Assembly: GCF_020850895.1 (NCBI RefSeq)
Contig: NZ_JADZDS010000065.1
Span: 1 to 59,278, forward strand
Reading direction: 5' to 3'
DNA: 59,278 nucleotides
Source of the DNA: Thermomonas sp.
Lineage (GTDB): Bacteria; Pseudomonadota; Gammaproteobacteria; Xanthomonadales; Xanthomonadaceae
Position 1 is the stretch's first letter, and each line of letters begins with the position of its first letter. Shown in pieces: positions 16,260 through 25,014 of the stretch. The position numbers and the translations under genes were made by a program. The notes beneath the pieces are model-generated. The model was not told the DNA's origin. It was given only the letters and a program-made list of their open reading frames with translations, and made no database searches.

Positions 16260-17639
16260 GTGCAAATACATCGCACCATTGCGGCCGCAACGCTGGCCTG
16301 CCTGCTGGTCTTGTCGGCCTGCAAGCCCGGGCAGCCATCGGCGACGCCTGCTCAGCCGGCTGCCGCACCCGCGGCCACGGCTGCACCCGCCGCTACCCCG
16401 ACGCCTGCCGATGCCTGGCCGCAGCCAGACAAGGTCGAGCGCGACGGGCCCGATGCCGAGCTGATGGTGCAGATCGGCGACATCGACAACTTCGGCTTCG
16501 GTTTCCCGGACGGCTTCAACCTGTTCACCGGGCGCTCGACGCCGGTCCACAGCTACCCGTTCAAGCCGTCCGAAACAGACGCCTCCGGCACCGATCGCAT
16601 CATGGTGCCCAGCGGATTCAACAGCGCGTCCGGTGATGGCTACACCGCCAGCACGGCGCGGCCGGACAATGAACCGCGCCCGCTGCGGGTGGCGTTCGAT
16701 CTCGACGGCATCGAGGTCAAGCGCGCGGCCCTGCAGCTGTTCGTGGATGATTTCCAGGCGCGGGTGTGGGGCGCCACGTACCGCGTGTGGATCAATGGCA
16801 CCGAAGTGCCGACGGTAGCCACCACCTTGAACGCGCTCGACCAGACCGGCCCGATCGGCAAGCTGGTGACGATCGAACTGCTGCCCGAACAGGTCGGCCT
16901 GCTGCGCGAGGGCAAGTTCGAGATGAAGATCGACGACCCCAGCCACGACGTCGCCGATGGTTTCGCGCTGGATTTCGTGCGCATCCTGATCAACCCCAAG
17001 CCCTGGCGCTACACCGGCACGGTGCACGGGATCGCCATCGACGAACAATCCGGTGCGCCGCTGGCCGGCGTGCTGGTGTCGGCCAGCAACACCGCGCAGA
17101 TGAGCACCGGCGCGGACGGCAACTTCTCCATGTCGGGGGTGCCGGCGGGCTTGGCCGTGGTCTCCGGCAGCCACCCGGACTATCAGGCCGCCACCGAAAG
17201 CGCTGATCTGGTGGCCGGCGACGATGTACGGGTCGTGCTTCGGCTCAAGGCGGCCGAGAACACCAGCGCCGGCATGCACGAGCAGCTGGATCGGATCGGC
17301 AGGATCGACCTGTACGGGGTTTACTTCGATACCGACAAGGACAGCCTCAAGCCGGAATCCGATGCGGTATTGAACCAGGTGCTGGACCTGCTCAAGCAGT
17401 ATCCGCAGCTGCACCTGGTGATCGCCGGGCACACCGATGCGCAGGGCAGCGATGACCACAACCGGGATCTGTCCAATCGGCGTGCGCAATCGGTGGTGGC
17501 CTGGCTGGTCGGCCGCGGGATCGCTGCTGATCGACTGCAGGCCGAAGGCCATGGCGAAAGCCAGCCGGTGGCCAGCAACGACACCGCCGAAGGCCGTGCC
17601 CTCAATCGCCGGGTGGAGCTGCGCAAGGCGGATGGCTGA
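16260..17639 (+). CDS. OmpA-family lipoprotein with carboxypeptidase-regulatory-like domain
   Basis: This predicted outer-membrane lipoprotein of about 459 residues has signal peptide MQIHRTIAAATLACLLVLSAC, with lipobox LSAC. An Ala/Pro/Thr linker (about 25-50) follows, then a region of unknown fold with PDGFNLFTGRS, a small Ig-like regulatory domain (GTVHGIAIDEQSGAPLAGV, near 265-330), and an OmpA/MotB peptidoglycan-binding domain ending the protein (YFDTDKDSLKPES, IAGHTDAQGSDDHN, NRRVELRK). I chose the GTG at 16260 because TGAGGAT lies 8 nt before it and it gives a proper signal peptide; ATGs at 16221 and 16242 are alternatives. Likely ties the outer membrane to the cell wall. Confidence 0.75.
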   Translation: MQIHRTIAAATLACLLVLSACKPGQPSATPAQPAAAPAATAAPAATPTPADAWPQPDKVERDGPDAELMVQIGDIDNFGFGFPDGFNLFTGRSTPVHSYPFKPSETDASGTDRIMVPSGFNSASGDGYTASTARPDNEPRPLRVAFDLDGIEVKRAALQLFVDDFQARVWGATYRVWINGTEVPTVATTLNALDQTGPIGKLVTIELLPEQVGLLREGKFEMKIDDPSHDVADGFALDFVRILINPKPWRYTGTVHGIAIDEQSGAPLAGVLVSASNTAQMSTGADGNFSMSGVPAGLAVVSGSHPDYQAATESADLVAGDDVRVVLRLKAAENTSAGMHEQLDRIGRIDLYGVYFDTDKDSLKPESDAVLNQVLDLLKQYPQLHLVIAGHTDAQGSDDHNRDLSNRRAQSVVAWLVGRGIAADRLQAEGHGESQPVASNDTAEGRALNRRVELRKADG

Positions 17640-17692
17640 AATCGGGCCGGCGGATGTGTGGTCCGTGCGTCGATTCCCGGCCGGTTGGAAAG

Positions 17693-17756
17693 GGCTGTAC
17701 AACGCCATCCCGGCGTTGTCGGCCAGCCGTCCATGGCTGGCGGGAACCGCTGAGAT
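17693..17756 (-). repeat. Dispersed hairpin element, copy B (inverted)
   Basis: Read on the minus strand it gives CGGTTCCCGCCAGCCATGG and then the GGCTGGC arm, followed by a hairpin CAACGCC/GGCGTTG (17700-17718). This matches copy A at 13921-13985 over roughly 60 bp. Two hairpins are well formed here: GCCAGCC/GGCTGGC (17722-17741) and CAACGCC/GGCGTTG. It lies between the OmpA lipoprotein gene and the rplM promoter and may end the upstream transcript. Confidence 0.6.
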
Positions 17757-17785
17757 AGGTAATTGTTTCCTGGAGGTGCATCGTT

Positions 17786-17815
17786 TTGACAGTCAGGGCG
17801 AGACCTGCCTATAAT
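17786..17815 (+). promoter_or_regulatory. Sigma70 promoter of rplM-rpsI
   Basis: A perfect TTGACA (17786-17791) and perfect TATAAT (17810-17815) are separated by 18 bp, giving a transcript start near 17822. The leader to the rplM start at 17936 is about 115 nt, long enough to carry a ribosomal-protein autoregulatory site, although I do not recognise one. This is the best promoter match in the window. Confidence 0.85.
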
Positions 17816-17935
17816 CGCGGTTCTTTCGTGCCCGTGGTGGTTGAACCGGCGCAAAAGGACAACGCGAGGCGACGTTCCGCGAGCCGCAATGGCGAGGGAA
17901 CCAGCCCGACCATGCACCCCAGAAACGAGTTCGTC

Positions 17936-18364
17936 ATGAAGACTTTCATCGCCAAGAACGAGACCGTCCAGCGCGACTGGTACGTCGTCGACGCCGAGGG
18001 CAAGACCCTTGGTCGCCTGGCCGCAGCCCTGGCCTATCGCCTGCGCGGCAAGCACAAGCCCGTGTTCACCCCCCACGTCGATACCGGCGATTATCTGGTC
18101 GTCATCAATGCCGACAAGGTGGCCGTCACCGGCAAGAAGATGACCGACAAGCTGTACCACCGCTTCACCGGTTACGTCGGCAACCTCAAGACCGAGTCGC
18201 TGGGCCAGGCGCTGGAGCGCCATCCCGAGCGCGTGCTCGAGATCGCCGTGAAGGGCATGCTGCCGAAGGGCCCGCTGGGCCGGCAGATGTACCGCAAGCT
18301 CAAGGTTTACGCCGGCGCCGAGCACCCGCACGCCGCCCAGCAGCCGCAAGTCCTGGATATCTGA
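17936..18364 (+). CDS. rplM: 50S ribosomal protein L13
   Basis: This 142-residue protein has the exact length of bacterial L13. It has the N-terminus [20 protein letters not shown], the [18 protein letters not shown] segment, and the [20 protein letters not shown] region near the C-terminus. L13 is an early-assembling 50S protein. The ATG at 17936 matches the family start; an in-frame ATG at 17912 is rejected as it adds a non-conserved extension. It is followed after 2 nt by rpsI, the standard bacterial pair. Confidence 0.98.
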   Translation: MKTFIAKNETVQRDWYVVDAEGKTLGRLAAALAYRLRGKHKPVFTPHVDTGDYLVVINADKVAVTGKKMTDKLYHRFTGYVGNLKTESLGQALERHPERVLEIAVKGMLPKGPLGRQMYRKLKVYAGAEHPHAAQQPQVLDI

Positions 18365-18366
18365 TC

Positions 18367-18759
18367 ATGGCCATCACCCAAAATTACGGCACCGGTCGCC
18401 GCAAGTCCTCCACCGCCCGCGTGTTCCTGCGCAAGGGCAGCGGCACCATCACCATCAATGACCGTCCGCTGGACGAGTTCTTCGGCCGTGAGACCGCGCG
18501 CATGATCGTGCGCCAGCCGCTCGAGCTGACCAAGCACATCGAAACTTTCGACATCAAGGTCACCGCCAGCGGCGGCGGCACCACCGGCCAGGCCGGTGCC
18601 ATCCGCCTCGGCATCGCCCGTGCGCTGGTCGAGTACGACGAGACCCTGAAGTCCGAGCTGCGCAAGGCCGGTTTCATGACCCGCGATGCGCGCGAGGTCG
18701 AGCGCAAGAAGGTCGGCCTCCACAAGGCCCGTCGCGCCACCCAGTTCTCCAAGCGCTGA
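18367..18759 (+). CDS. rpsI: 30S ribosomal protein S9
   Basis: This 130-residue protein has the typical S9 N-terminus [21 protein letters not shown], the [15 protein letters not shown] segment, and the C-terminal tail RRATQFSKR that reaches the ribosomal P site and contacts tRNA. Two nucleotides separate it from rplM. It is the last gene of the operon; a long imperfect hairpin follows. Confidence 0.98.
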   Translation: MAITQNYGTGRRKSSTARVFLRKGSGTITINDRPLDEFFGRETARMIVRQPLELTKHIETFDIKVTASGGGTTGQAGAIRLGIARALVEYDETLKSELRKAGFMTRDAREVERKKVGLHKARRATQFSKR

Positions 18760-18768
18760 TTCCTTCGC

Positions 18769-18836
18769 CTTCTGGCGTTGGCGCGCCGGCTTGCCGTACG
18801 TCAGTACTGTCTGCGCCGACGCGCCTTAGCCAGAAG
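18769..18836. repeat. 68-bp imperfect palindrome after rpsI
   Basis: Outer arms CTTCTGGC (18769-18776) and GCCAGAAG (18829-18836) and inner arms GGCGCG (18780-18785) and CGCGCC (18820-18825) form a long cruciform-like hairpin. Within its loop is another short dyad, GTAC-GTCA-GTAC. It starts 9 bp after the rpsI stop. It has no T run, so it may be a REP-like element or a Rho-dependent end and 3'-stabilising structure of the rplM-rpsI mRNA. Confidence 0.5.
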
Positions 18837-18946
18837 ACGAATGAACGATCGCCCTCGTGCCATACTCCTGGCCAGAGAATGATCGAATACGCCCTTGCCG
18901 ACGGTGTTCAGCTGGCAAGCGCGTTTGGTTTTAGAATTCACGCCAT

Positions 18947-19021
18947 AGCCCCGTCGCCAAGCGGTAAGGCACCTGACTCTGACTCAGGCATTCGGAGGTT
19001 CGAATCCTTCCGGGGCTGCCA
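18947..19021 (+). tRNA. tRNA-Gln (anticodon CTG)
   Basis: A complete cloverleaf of 75 nt with encoded CCA. Acceptor stem AGCCCCG/CGGGGCT, D-stem GCC/GGC, anticodon stem CCTGA/TCAGG with loop CTCTGAC (anticodon CTG, reads CAG), T-stem GGAGG/CCTTC with loop TTCGAAT, discriminator G. The D-arm and anticodon arm closely resemble E. coli tRNA-Gln. TAGAAT at 18932-18937, 10 bp upstream, is a likely -10 box. Confidence 0.95.
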
Positions 19022-19041
19022 TATTCGAAATGGTTCGATCC

Positions 19042-19074
19042 ACACAACCCGCCGCACGGCGGGTTGTGTCGTTT
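19042..19074 (+). terminator. Terminator of tRNA-Gln
   Basis: A perfect 12-bp stem ACACAACCCGCC/GGCGGGTTGTGT (19042-19053 and 19058-19069) with a four-base loop lies 21 nt after the tRNA and is followed by CGTTT. The T run is short, but position and stem strength fit a terminator. Confidence 0.7.
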
Positions 19075-19095
19075 GGGGTCGGGTGCGGTGGGACA

Positions 19096-19869
19096 ATGGC
19101 GCATCCCATTCGGATGCCGAGGATGCCCCCCGTTGCCGTGTTCGCACCGCCGGCCGTGCCGCTGGCGACGCTTGATTCCCAACTGCGCGAGCGCGGCTAC
19201 GCGGTGCTGGCCGCGGCCGACGTGGCCACGCTGGCCGGTGTGGCGCCAGACGCGCTGGCGCAGCTGGCGCCGGCCTGGGACGACCTGCCGCCGGACCACT
19301 ACCTCAAGGACGGCGGGCGTTATCGCCGGCGTCGCCACATCTGTTTCATTGCCGAGGGCGCTGCGCTGCGGCAGGTGCCACAGCGGATGCACTACCAGCC
19401 GGTCGAATACAACGCCCTGCACGGCGGGATGGAACGCTGGTTCGAGCCGGTGGCCGAGGGCACCTTGGCGCAGCCGGCGTGGCCGGCGCTGATCCGCGCA
19501 CTGGCGCAGGCTTGCTGGCGACAAGCGCCCGGCCTGCGCTGGCATGTCGAGGCGCACCAGTTCCGGATCGACACCACCGACGGCGTGGGCCGGCCCACGC
19601 CGGAAGGCGCGCACCGTGACGGCGTAGATTTCGTCGCCGTGCTGCTGGTATCGCGGCAGGGCATCCGCGGCGGCGAAACCCGGGTGTTCGCCGCGCAGCG
19701 CCGCGAGGGCGAGCGCTTCACCCTGTCCGAGCCGTGGTCGCTGCTGCTGATGGAAGACGCGCGGGTGATCCACGAATCCACCCCGATCCTGCCGCTGGGC
19801 GACGAGCCCGGCCATCGCGATACGCTGGTGCTGACCTTCCGCGCGGATGCATTTCTTGGCGAGGGATGA
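19096..19869 (+). CDS. 2OG-Fe(II) dioxygenase family protein
   Basis: This protein of about 257 residues matches the 2OG-Fe_Oxy_2 family, which includes bacterial free-amino-acid hydroxylases such as isoleucine dioxygenase. The iron ligands are visible as HRD in PEGAHRDGVDF and the distal His in ARVIHES, with a C-terminal Arg in TLVLTFRAD for 2-oxoglutarate. The DHYLKDGGRYRRRRH segment near the N-terminus is also family-like. The start is uncertain: ATGs at 19096, 19114 and 19123 are all possible, and the first has a GGTGGGA site. No partner genes indicate the substrate. Confidence 0.72.
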   Translation: MAHPIRMPRMPPVAVFAPPAVPLATLDSQLRERGYAVLAAADVATLAGVAPDALAQLAPAWDDLPPDHYLKDGGRYRRRRHICFIAEGAALRQVPQRMHYQPVEYNALHGGMERWFEPVAEGTLAQPAWPALIRALAQACWRQAPGLRWHVEAHQFRIDTTDGVGRPTPEGAHRDGVDFVAVLLVSRQGIRGGETRVFAAQRREGERFTLSEPWSLLLMEDARVIHESTPILPLGDEPGHRDTLVLTFRADAFLGEG

Positions 19870-19959
19870 GGCGTTGGCCAGGTCGTTGACCGCCTCCGGC
19901 AGAGGTGATAGGTTCGCGAGACCGTCTGCTTCGAGCTTCCCGAAGGCAAGGGGGTTGGC

Positions 19960-20586
19960 ATGCTTAGAGCCCTGATTCTGGTACTTGCGACCGTGTTCAG
20001 CTTGGCCGGGCAGGCCGCGGATCTGGTCGTCAACGAAGATCACCAGACCGGCACGCGCGACTGCGCCGGTAACGCGATCACCCTCAACAGCAACCGCAAC
20101 ACCCTCAAGCTGCTGGGCTGCACGCGGATCGTCGTCAACGGCAACTTCAACGTGATCGATGCCGTCGCGCCGGCTGCGATCAGCGTTCTCGGCAACGACA
20201 ACCGGGTGAACTGGAGCGTCGGCGCCGACGGCCGCGCACCCGATGTGAGCAATCTCGGCAACCGGAACCAGGTGAAGGCCGGCGACGCGGGAGCCACCGA
20301 ACGCGATGCAACGATCGGCTTGGCCGCTGGCGGGCTGGCGATCGAGGACAGGTACAGCTGCGCAGCGGGAAGCACCTGCCGTGCCGACTGTCCGGCCGGC
20401 AATTGCACGATGACCTGCCCTGCCGGCGCGATCTGCCACTACGGCTGTGCCGGCGGTGACTGCCTGATGCAATGCAGCGCAGGGGCCAAGTGTGACTTCA
20501 GCTGCCACGGCGGCAACTGTCGGCAGACTTGTGCCACCGGCGCGCGCTGCGAGACCACGTGCGCTGGCGGCGATTGCAGTTCCTGA
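19960..20586 (+). CDS. Secreted DUF3060-like protein with four tetracysteine repeats
   Basis: This 208-residue protein has a signal peptide (MLRALILVLATVFSLAGQAA). Residues 25-115 form an Asn-rich repetitive region (LNSNRNTLKLLGC, VNGNFNVIDA, LGNDNRVNW) that looks like a short beta-solenoid of DUF3060 type. From residue 134 the chain has four perfect-spacing 19-residue repeats with Cys at 134/140/144/149, 153/159/163/168, 172/178/182/187 and 191/197/201/206, spaced C-x5-C-x3-C-x4-C-x3. Sixteen cysteines in 73 residues suggest many disulphides in an exported protein, or metal binding. I know no named function. Separate promoter likely. Confidence 0.6.
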   Translation: MLRALILVLATVFSLAGQAADLVVNEDHQTGTRDCAGNAITLNSNRNTLKLLGCTRIVVNGNFNVIDAVAPAAISVLGNDNRVNWSVGADGRAPDVSNLGNRNQVKAGDAGATERDATIGLAAGGLAIEDRYSCAAGSTCRADCPAGNCTMTCPAGAICHYGCAGGDCLMQCSAGAKCDFSCHGGNCRQTCATGARCETTCAGGDCSS

Positions 20587-20777
20587 CAGAAACGGGGTCA
20601 CGTATGGAGGTGTCAATCGCACACGTCGGATGAGCGGGCATCAACAAGACCACCCACAGAGTCGCCTCTCGCCACCAGCATGATCCCCACGCCTCACCGG
20701 CATCAGCTTCCACGGCACGCGCCTTCGGTGGCAGCCGATACAATGACCGGCTGGATTGATACATACACGAGGCGGCA

Positions 20778-21767
20778 ATGAAACTCGGATCCCTGAAGGA
20801 GGGCGGGCGCGACGGCACCCTGGTCGTGGTGTCGCGCGATCTGCGTCGTGCGGTGCGTGCCGACGGCATCGCGCCGACCCTGCAGCGTGCGCTGGAAGAC
20901 TGGGCCGTGCTGGCACCCCGGCTCAATGCGTTGTTCGAAGATTTGTGCAACGGCCGTGCGACCGCCGCCTTCGATCTCGACGAGCACCTGCTCGCGGCGC
21001 CACTGCCGCGCGCCTACGAATTCGTCGATGGCAGCGCCTACCTTCCGCACGTGGAGCGGGTGCGGCGTGCGCGTGGCGCCGAGGTGCCGGAGAGCTTCTA
21101 TGTCGATCCGCTGATGTACCAAGCGGTCAGCGCCGGCTTCCTTGGCCCGCGCGATCCGGTCAAGGTGGTCAGTGCGGATTACGGCATCGATCTGGAAGCC
21201 GAGGTGGTGATCGTCACCGACGACGTGCCGATGGCGGTGACGCCTGAACAGGCGGCCGAGCATATCCAGTTGATCGGGCTGGTCAACGACGTGTCGCTGC
21301 GCAACCTGATTCCACCGGAATTGGCCAAGGGCTTCGGCTTCCTGCAATCCAAGCCGCGCAGCGCGCTCAGCCCGGTGTTCGTGACGCCGGACGAATTGGG
21401 CGAGGCCTGGCAGGGCAACAAGGTGCACCTGGCCATGCTCACCCACATCAATGGCGCATGGTTCGGTGCGCCCGAGGCGGGCGTGGACATGCAGTTCGAT
21501 TTCGCCCAGTTGGTCGCACATGCCGCCAAGACCCGGCCGCTGTCGGCCGGCACCCTGGTCGGTTCCGGTACCGTGGCCAACGAGGACACCGCGCTGGGCG
21601 CGTCCTGCTTCGCCGAGCGGCGCACGGTGGAGACCCTGCGCGACGGCAAGCCGAGCACGCCGTTCATGGCATTCGGCGACCGGGTCCGCATCGAAATGCT
21701 CGATGCCGCAGGCAAGAGTGTGTTCGGCGCCATTGAGCAGACCATCGAGCAACAGCCCCGCCCTTGA
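20778..21767 (+). CDS. fahA: Fumarylacetoacetate hydrolase
   Basis: This enzyme splits 4-fumarylacetoacetate into fumarate and acetoacetate, the last step of tyrosine breakdown through homogentisate. The 329-residue protein has the FAH-fold metal ligands in DLEAEVVIVTD (two Glu) and GLVNDVSLRN (Asp), plus GTLVGSGTVANED near residue 260. CGAGG precedes the ATG. The maleylacetoacetate isomerase gene follows after 89 nt, which supports this pathway over generic FAH-family hydratases. The resulting acetoacetate could feed the scoAB transferase encoded further along. hmgA and hpd are not in the window. Confidence 0.85.
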   Translation: MKLGSLKEGGRDGTLVVVSRDLRRAVRADGIAPTLQRALEDWAVLAPRLNALFEDLCNGRATAAFDLDEHLLAAPLPRAYEFVDGSAYLPHVERVRRARGAEVPESFYVDPLMYQAVSAGFLGPRDPVKVVSADYGIDLEAEVVIVTDDVPMAVTPEQAAEHIQLIGLVNDVSLRNLIPPELAKGFGFLQSKPRSALSPVFVTPDELGEAWQGNKVHLAMLTHINGAWFGAPEAGVDMQFDFAQLVAHAAKTRPLSAGTLVGSGTVANEDTALGASCFAERRTVETLRDGKPSTPFMAFGDRVRIEMLDAAGKSVFGAIEQTIEQQPRP

Positions 21768-21856
21768 TTGCGGAGGCGTCAGGCGGTCAAACTGGCGGGA
21801 CGAGCGGCAGTGTGCGGTCGGCGTGATCCGTTATGGTCTCCGGATTGGGGGGCGCA

Positions 21857-22513
21857 ATGGGCGACAACTTGCGGTTGTATTCATACTGGCGATCTAGCGC
21901 GGCCTACCGCGTGCGCATTGGCCTGAACCTCAAGGGGCTGGAGTACGAGATCGTCCCGGTCCACCTGCTGCAAGACGGCGGCCAGCAGCATGCCGATGGC
22001 TACCGTGCGATCAACCCGCAGGAACTGGTGCCGACGCTGCTGCACGGACAGCGCCGGCTGACCCAGTCGCTGTCGATCCTCGAATACCTGGACGAGATCT
22101 GGCCGGACAATCCCTTGCTGCCTGCGACTGCGCGTGAACGCCAGCGCGCCCGTTCGCTGGCGCAGTTGATCGCCTGCGACATCCATCCGCTCAACAACCT
22201 GCGCGTCCTGCAATACCTCGACCATCAATGGCATGTCCCGCAGCCTGACCGCGACGACTGGATCCGACACTGGATCGAGGTCGGGTTCCGGGTGCTGCAG
22301 GAGCAGTTGCACGACCATCCATCAACCGGCACCTTCTGCGATGGCGATACCCCGGGAATCTCGGATTGCTGCCTGATTCCGCAGGTCTACAACGCCAGGC
22401 GCTGCGGGATCGACATGGGTGCATATCCGGCGATTGTGCGGATTGAGAAGGCCTGCCTGGCCCTGCCGGAGTTCGACGACGCACGCCCGGAAAACCAGCC
22501 GGACGCGCCCTGA
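21857..22513 (+). CDS. maiA: Maleylacetoacetate isomerase (zeta-class GST)
   Basis: This glutathione-dependent enzyme isomerises maleylacetoacetate to fumarylacetoacetate, the step before the upstream enzyme. The 218-residue protein has the zeta-class signature SYWRSSAAYRVRIGLNLKG (active-site SSxxxRVR), the glutathione-binding QSLSILEYLDE, and an all-helical C-terminal domain with HPLNNLRVLQYL. I chose the ATG at 21857 because the signature begins 10 residues later and a GGGGGG site lies upstream. It converges on pilU with a 40-bp gap. Confidence 0.92.
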   Translation: MGDNLRLYSYWRSSAAYRVRIGLNLKGLEYEIVPVHLLQDGGQQHADGYRAINPQELVPTLLHGQRRLTQSLSILEYLDEIWPDNPLLPATARERQRARSLAQLIACDIHPLNNLRVLQYLDHQWHVPQPDRDDWIRHWIEVGFRVLQEQLHDHPSTGTFCDGDTPGISDCCLIPQVYNARRCGIDMGAYPAIVRIEKACLALPEFDDARPENQPDAP

Positions 22514-22553
22514 TCGCACCGCCAGAGAATGTCGGCGGCGCGGGATTGCCCCG

Positions 22554-23660
22554 TCAGCCTGCGCTGAACGCGTCCGCGTAAGGATCGTGCTCGCCGCTGG
22601 CGCCTTCCGAGAGTCGGAATTTGAGCGCCAAGCCGTCGCGCGAATCGGCAGCCTTGAGCGCTTCCTCCATTTCGATCCGGCCTTCCTTGTAGAGCCGGAA
22701 CAGGCACTGGTCGAAGGTCTGCATGCCGTCCTGCAGCGATTCCTCCATCGCCTGCTTGACCTTGTGGACTTCGCCACGTCGCAGCAGGTCGCGGATCAAT
22801 GGGGTGTTGATCAGCACTTCTGTCGCTGGCATGCGGCGGCCGTCCACGCCGACCACGAGGCGCTGGCTGACCACCGCCTTCAGGTTCAGGGCCAGGTTCA
22901 TCAGCACGTTCTTGTGCGCACCCTCGGGGAAGAAGTTGAGGATGCGCTCGATGGTCTGGTCGGCGTTGTTGGAGTGCAAGGTGGCGAGGCAGATGTGGCC
23001 GGTTTCGGCGAACGCAATCGCCGCCTCCATGGTCGCCTCGTCACGGATTTCGCCGATCAGGATCACGTCCGGTGCCTCGCGCATCGCGTTCTTGAGCGCG
23101 GCGTGGAAACTGTGGGTATCGAGGCCGACTTCGCGCTGGTTGACCACCGACTTCTTGTGCCGGTGCAGGAACTCGATCGGGTCTTCGATGGTGAGGATGT
23201 GGCCGGTGGTGGTGGTGTTGCGGTGGTCGATCATCGAGGCCAAGGTGGTCGATTTGCCCGAGCCGGTGGAGCCGACGATCAGCACCAGGCCACGCGGCGC
23301 CATGATGATGTCCTTGAGCACGATCGGCAGTTGCAGTTCCTCGATGCTGGGGATGTCGCTGCGGATCGCGCGGATTACCAGCCCGACTTCGCCGCGCTGC
23401 TGGAACACGTTGACACGGAAGCGCCCGCAGCCGGGCACCGAGATCGCCATGTTCAATTCTTTCTCGCGCTCGAACTCGGCGACCTGCCCCGCGTCCATCA
23501 GCGCGTAGGCGATGGCCTTGCACTCGCCGGGCGCAAGCGACGATTCCGTCATCGGCACCAGGTCGCCTTCGAATTTGATGTTTACCGGCGAACCGGTGGA
23601 CAGGAACATGTCCGAACCGTTCTTTTCCGCCATCGTCTTGAAGAAGGGACCGATATCCAT
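22554..23660 (-). CDS. pilU: Type IV pilus retraction ATPase PilU
   Basis: This hexameric secretion ATPase supports pilus retraction together with PilT. The 368-residue protein has N-terminus MDIGPFFKTMAEKNGSDMFL, Walker A GSTGSGKST (near 135), the Asp box TIEDPIEFLH, Walker B region PDVILIGEIRDEATM, and a His box TGHICLATLHSNN. The length and N-terminus are those of PilU rather than the shorter PilT (about 345). A GGGAGA site lies 5 nt before the ATG. pilT is normally adjacent but is absent: upstream lies a divergent lipoprotein gene, downstream a convergent maiA. Confidence 0.92.
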   Translation of the reverse strand: MDIGPFFKTMAEKNGSDMFLSTGSPVNIKFEGDLVPMTESSLAPGECKAIAYALMDAGQVAEFEREKELNMAISVPGCGRFRVNVFQQRGEVGLVIRAIRSDIPSIEELQLPIVLKDIIMAPRGLVLIVGSTGSGKSTTLASMIDHRNTTTTGHILTIEDPIEFLHRHKKSVVNQREVGLDTHSFHAALKNAMREAPDVILIGEIRDEATMEAAIAFAETGHICLATLHSNNADQTIERILNFFPEGAHKNVLMNLALNLKAVVSQRLVVGVDGRRMPATEVLINTPLIRDLLRRGEVHKVKQAMEESLQDGMQTFDQCLFRLYKEGRIEMEEALKAADSRDGLALKFRLSEGASGEHDPYADAFSAG

Positions 23661-23751
23661 GCTGTCTCCCTTGGCCGCCCGGGGTGCCATTGCATCACCG
23701 GTGGCGATTTCCCACAATGGCCGCAGGACTCACTTCGAGCTGCGACCGCCC

Positions 23752-25014
23752 ATGTCTGCAAGCTTCGCACAATTCCGCCACGCCCTGCACGCCTTGCTGG
23801 CAACAGGCGTGCTTGCTCTGGCTGGTTGCGCGTCCCTGCCGCCGCCGAGCAACGAACTTTCGGCGGCACGCCAGGCGGTGGCCTTTGCCGAAGGTGTTGA
23901 TGCAGACCAGTATGCGGCCGATGACCTGGACACGGCGCGGCGAGGATTGCAAGCGGCTGAGGCCGCGTTCGAGCGCGGTCGCAACAATGACGCCCGGGCA
24001 CTGGCGCAGGCTGCGACGGTCGATGCGGATACCGCGTTCGTGCGTGCAAGGAGTCGAACTTCCCGCGCAGCCTTGCGGAAGCTGCAGGCCGAGGTCGATG
24101 ACTTGCGCAGCCGACTGCACGTCGAGGGTGTGCCGAACGCAGCGGATCCCCTCGATCTGCCCGTTCCCCAGGGCACGCCGGAGGAGAGGCTGCAGGCACT
24201 GGATTCGGATCCGCTGTTGGGCAGTCTGGGTCAATTTGAAAGACTGAAGGCTCGCCAGGCGATTGCCGATCAAGCGATGGCCGGGCGGAGTTCTCGGCAG
24301 GCCGCCGCTGAACTGTCCCAGCGGCGCGTCTACATCGCCGAACAGGCGGCACGGATCGATGCCGCGAGCCGCGAGATCGAACGACTGAAGCGCGAGCGCG
24401 CCGACCTGCGGGTGGAGGCCAGCCGGCGTGACGCCGAGCGGGCGCGCGCCGAAGCCGAACAGTTGCGGCTGCAGGCACAACTCCAGGCAGAAGAAGCGCA
24501 GCGGCTCCAGGAACGGACCCAGCAGGCCGAGGCAGCACTGGATGGCGCGGTGACGCAGCAACAGGATCAGGTCGAGTCGGCACGGGCGCGTGAGGCAGCG
24601 CTGGCTCGCAAGGAAGCCGAACTGACCGCAGGCGCTTCGCTTCCGCCTGTGCGTACGGATGCCCGTGGCGAAGTCTTCAGCTTGGACGGCAACGCGTTCG
24701 CCAGCGGCCAGGCGGAACTGACGGCAGACGCACTGGCCAGCGTGCGTGCGCTCGGGATCTATCTGGCTGCGTTGCCGGGTAGATCCATCCAGGTGGTCGG
24801 TCACACCGACAGCCAGGGTGCGGCTGCGGCCAACCAGGCCCTGTCCGAACGCCGTGCCCAGCAGGTGCGTGCCACCCTGGTTGCTGCCGGGTTGGACCGC
24901 GGTTGGGTCAGCGCCCGCGGCGTTGGCTCAGCGCAACCGGTGGCCGACAATGGCAGTGCTGCCGGACGGGCGAAGAATCGACGGGTCGAGGTTATCGTCT
25001 CGAAAAGACCGTGA
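23752..25014 (+). CDS. OmpA-family lipoprotein with DUF4398 and coiled coil
   Basis: This 420-residue protein has a lipoprotein signal peptide with lipobox LAGC (Cys26). A DUF4398-like helical region (about 35-125, SAARQAVAFAEGVDADQYA) comes next, then a long coiled coil (about 200-305, rich in REIERLKRERADLR and EAEQLRLQAQLQAEE heptads), and a C-terminal OmpA/MotB peptidoglycan-binding domain (VVGHTDSQGAAAANQ, SERRAQQVRATL, NRRVEVIVSK). Such proteins sit in the outer membrane and reach the cell wall. The ATG at 23752 starts the signal peptide. Divergent from pilU with about 90 bp between. Confidence 0.8.
   Translation: MSASFAQFRHALHALLATGVLALAGCASLPPPSNELSAARQAVAFAEGVDADQYAADDLDTARRGLQAAEAAFERGRNNDARALAQAATVDADTAFVRARSRTSRAALRKLQAEVDDLRSRLHVEGVPNAADPLDLPVPQGTPEERLQALDSDPLLGSLGQFERLKARQAIADQAMAGRSSRQAAAELSQRRVYIAEQAARIDAASREIERLKRERADLRVEASRRDAERARAEAEQLRLQAQLQAEEAQRLQERTQQAEAALDGAVTQQQDQVESARAREAALARKEAELTAGASLPPVRTDARGEVFSLDGNAFASGQAELTADALASVRALGIYLAALPGRSIQVVGHTDSQGAAAANQALSERRAQQVRATLVAAGLDRGWVSARGVGSAQPVADNGSAAGRAKNRRVEVIVSKRP

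Noticed and set aside
18947-19074. tRNA-Gln as an integration (att) site
   Set aside because: No integrase gene, no repeat of the tRNA 3' end and normal core genes on both sides.
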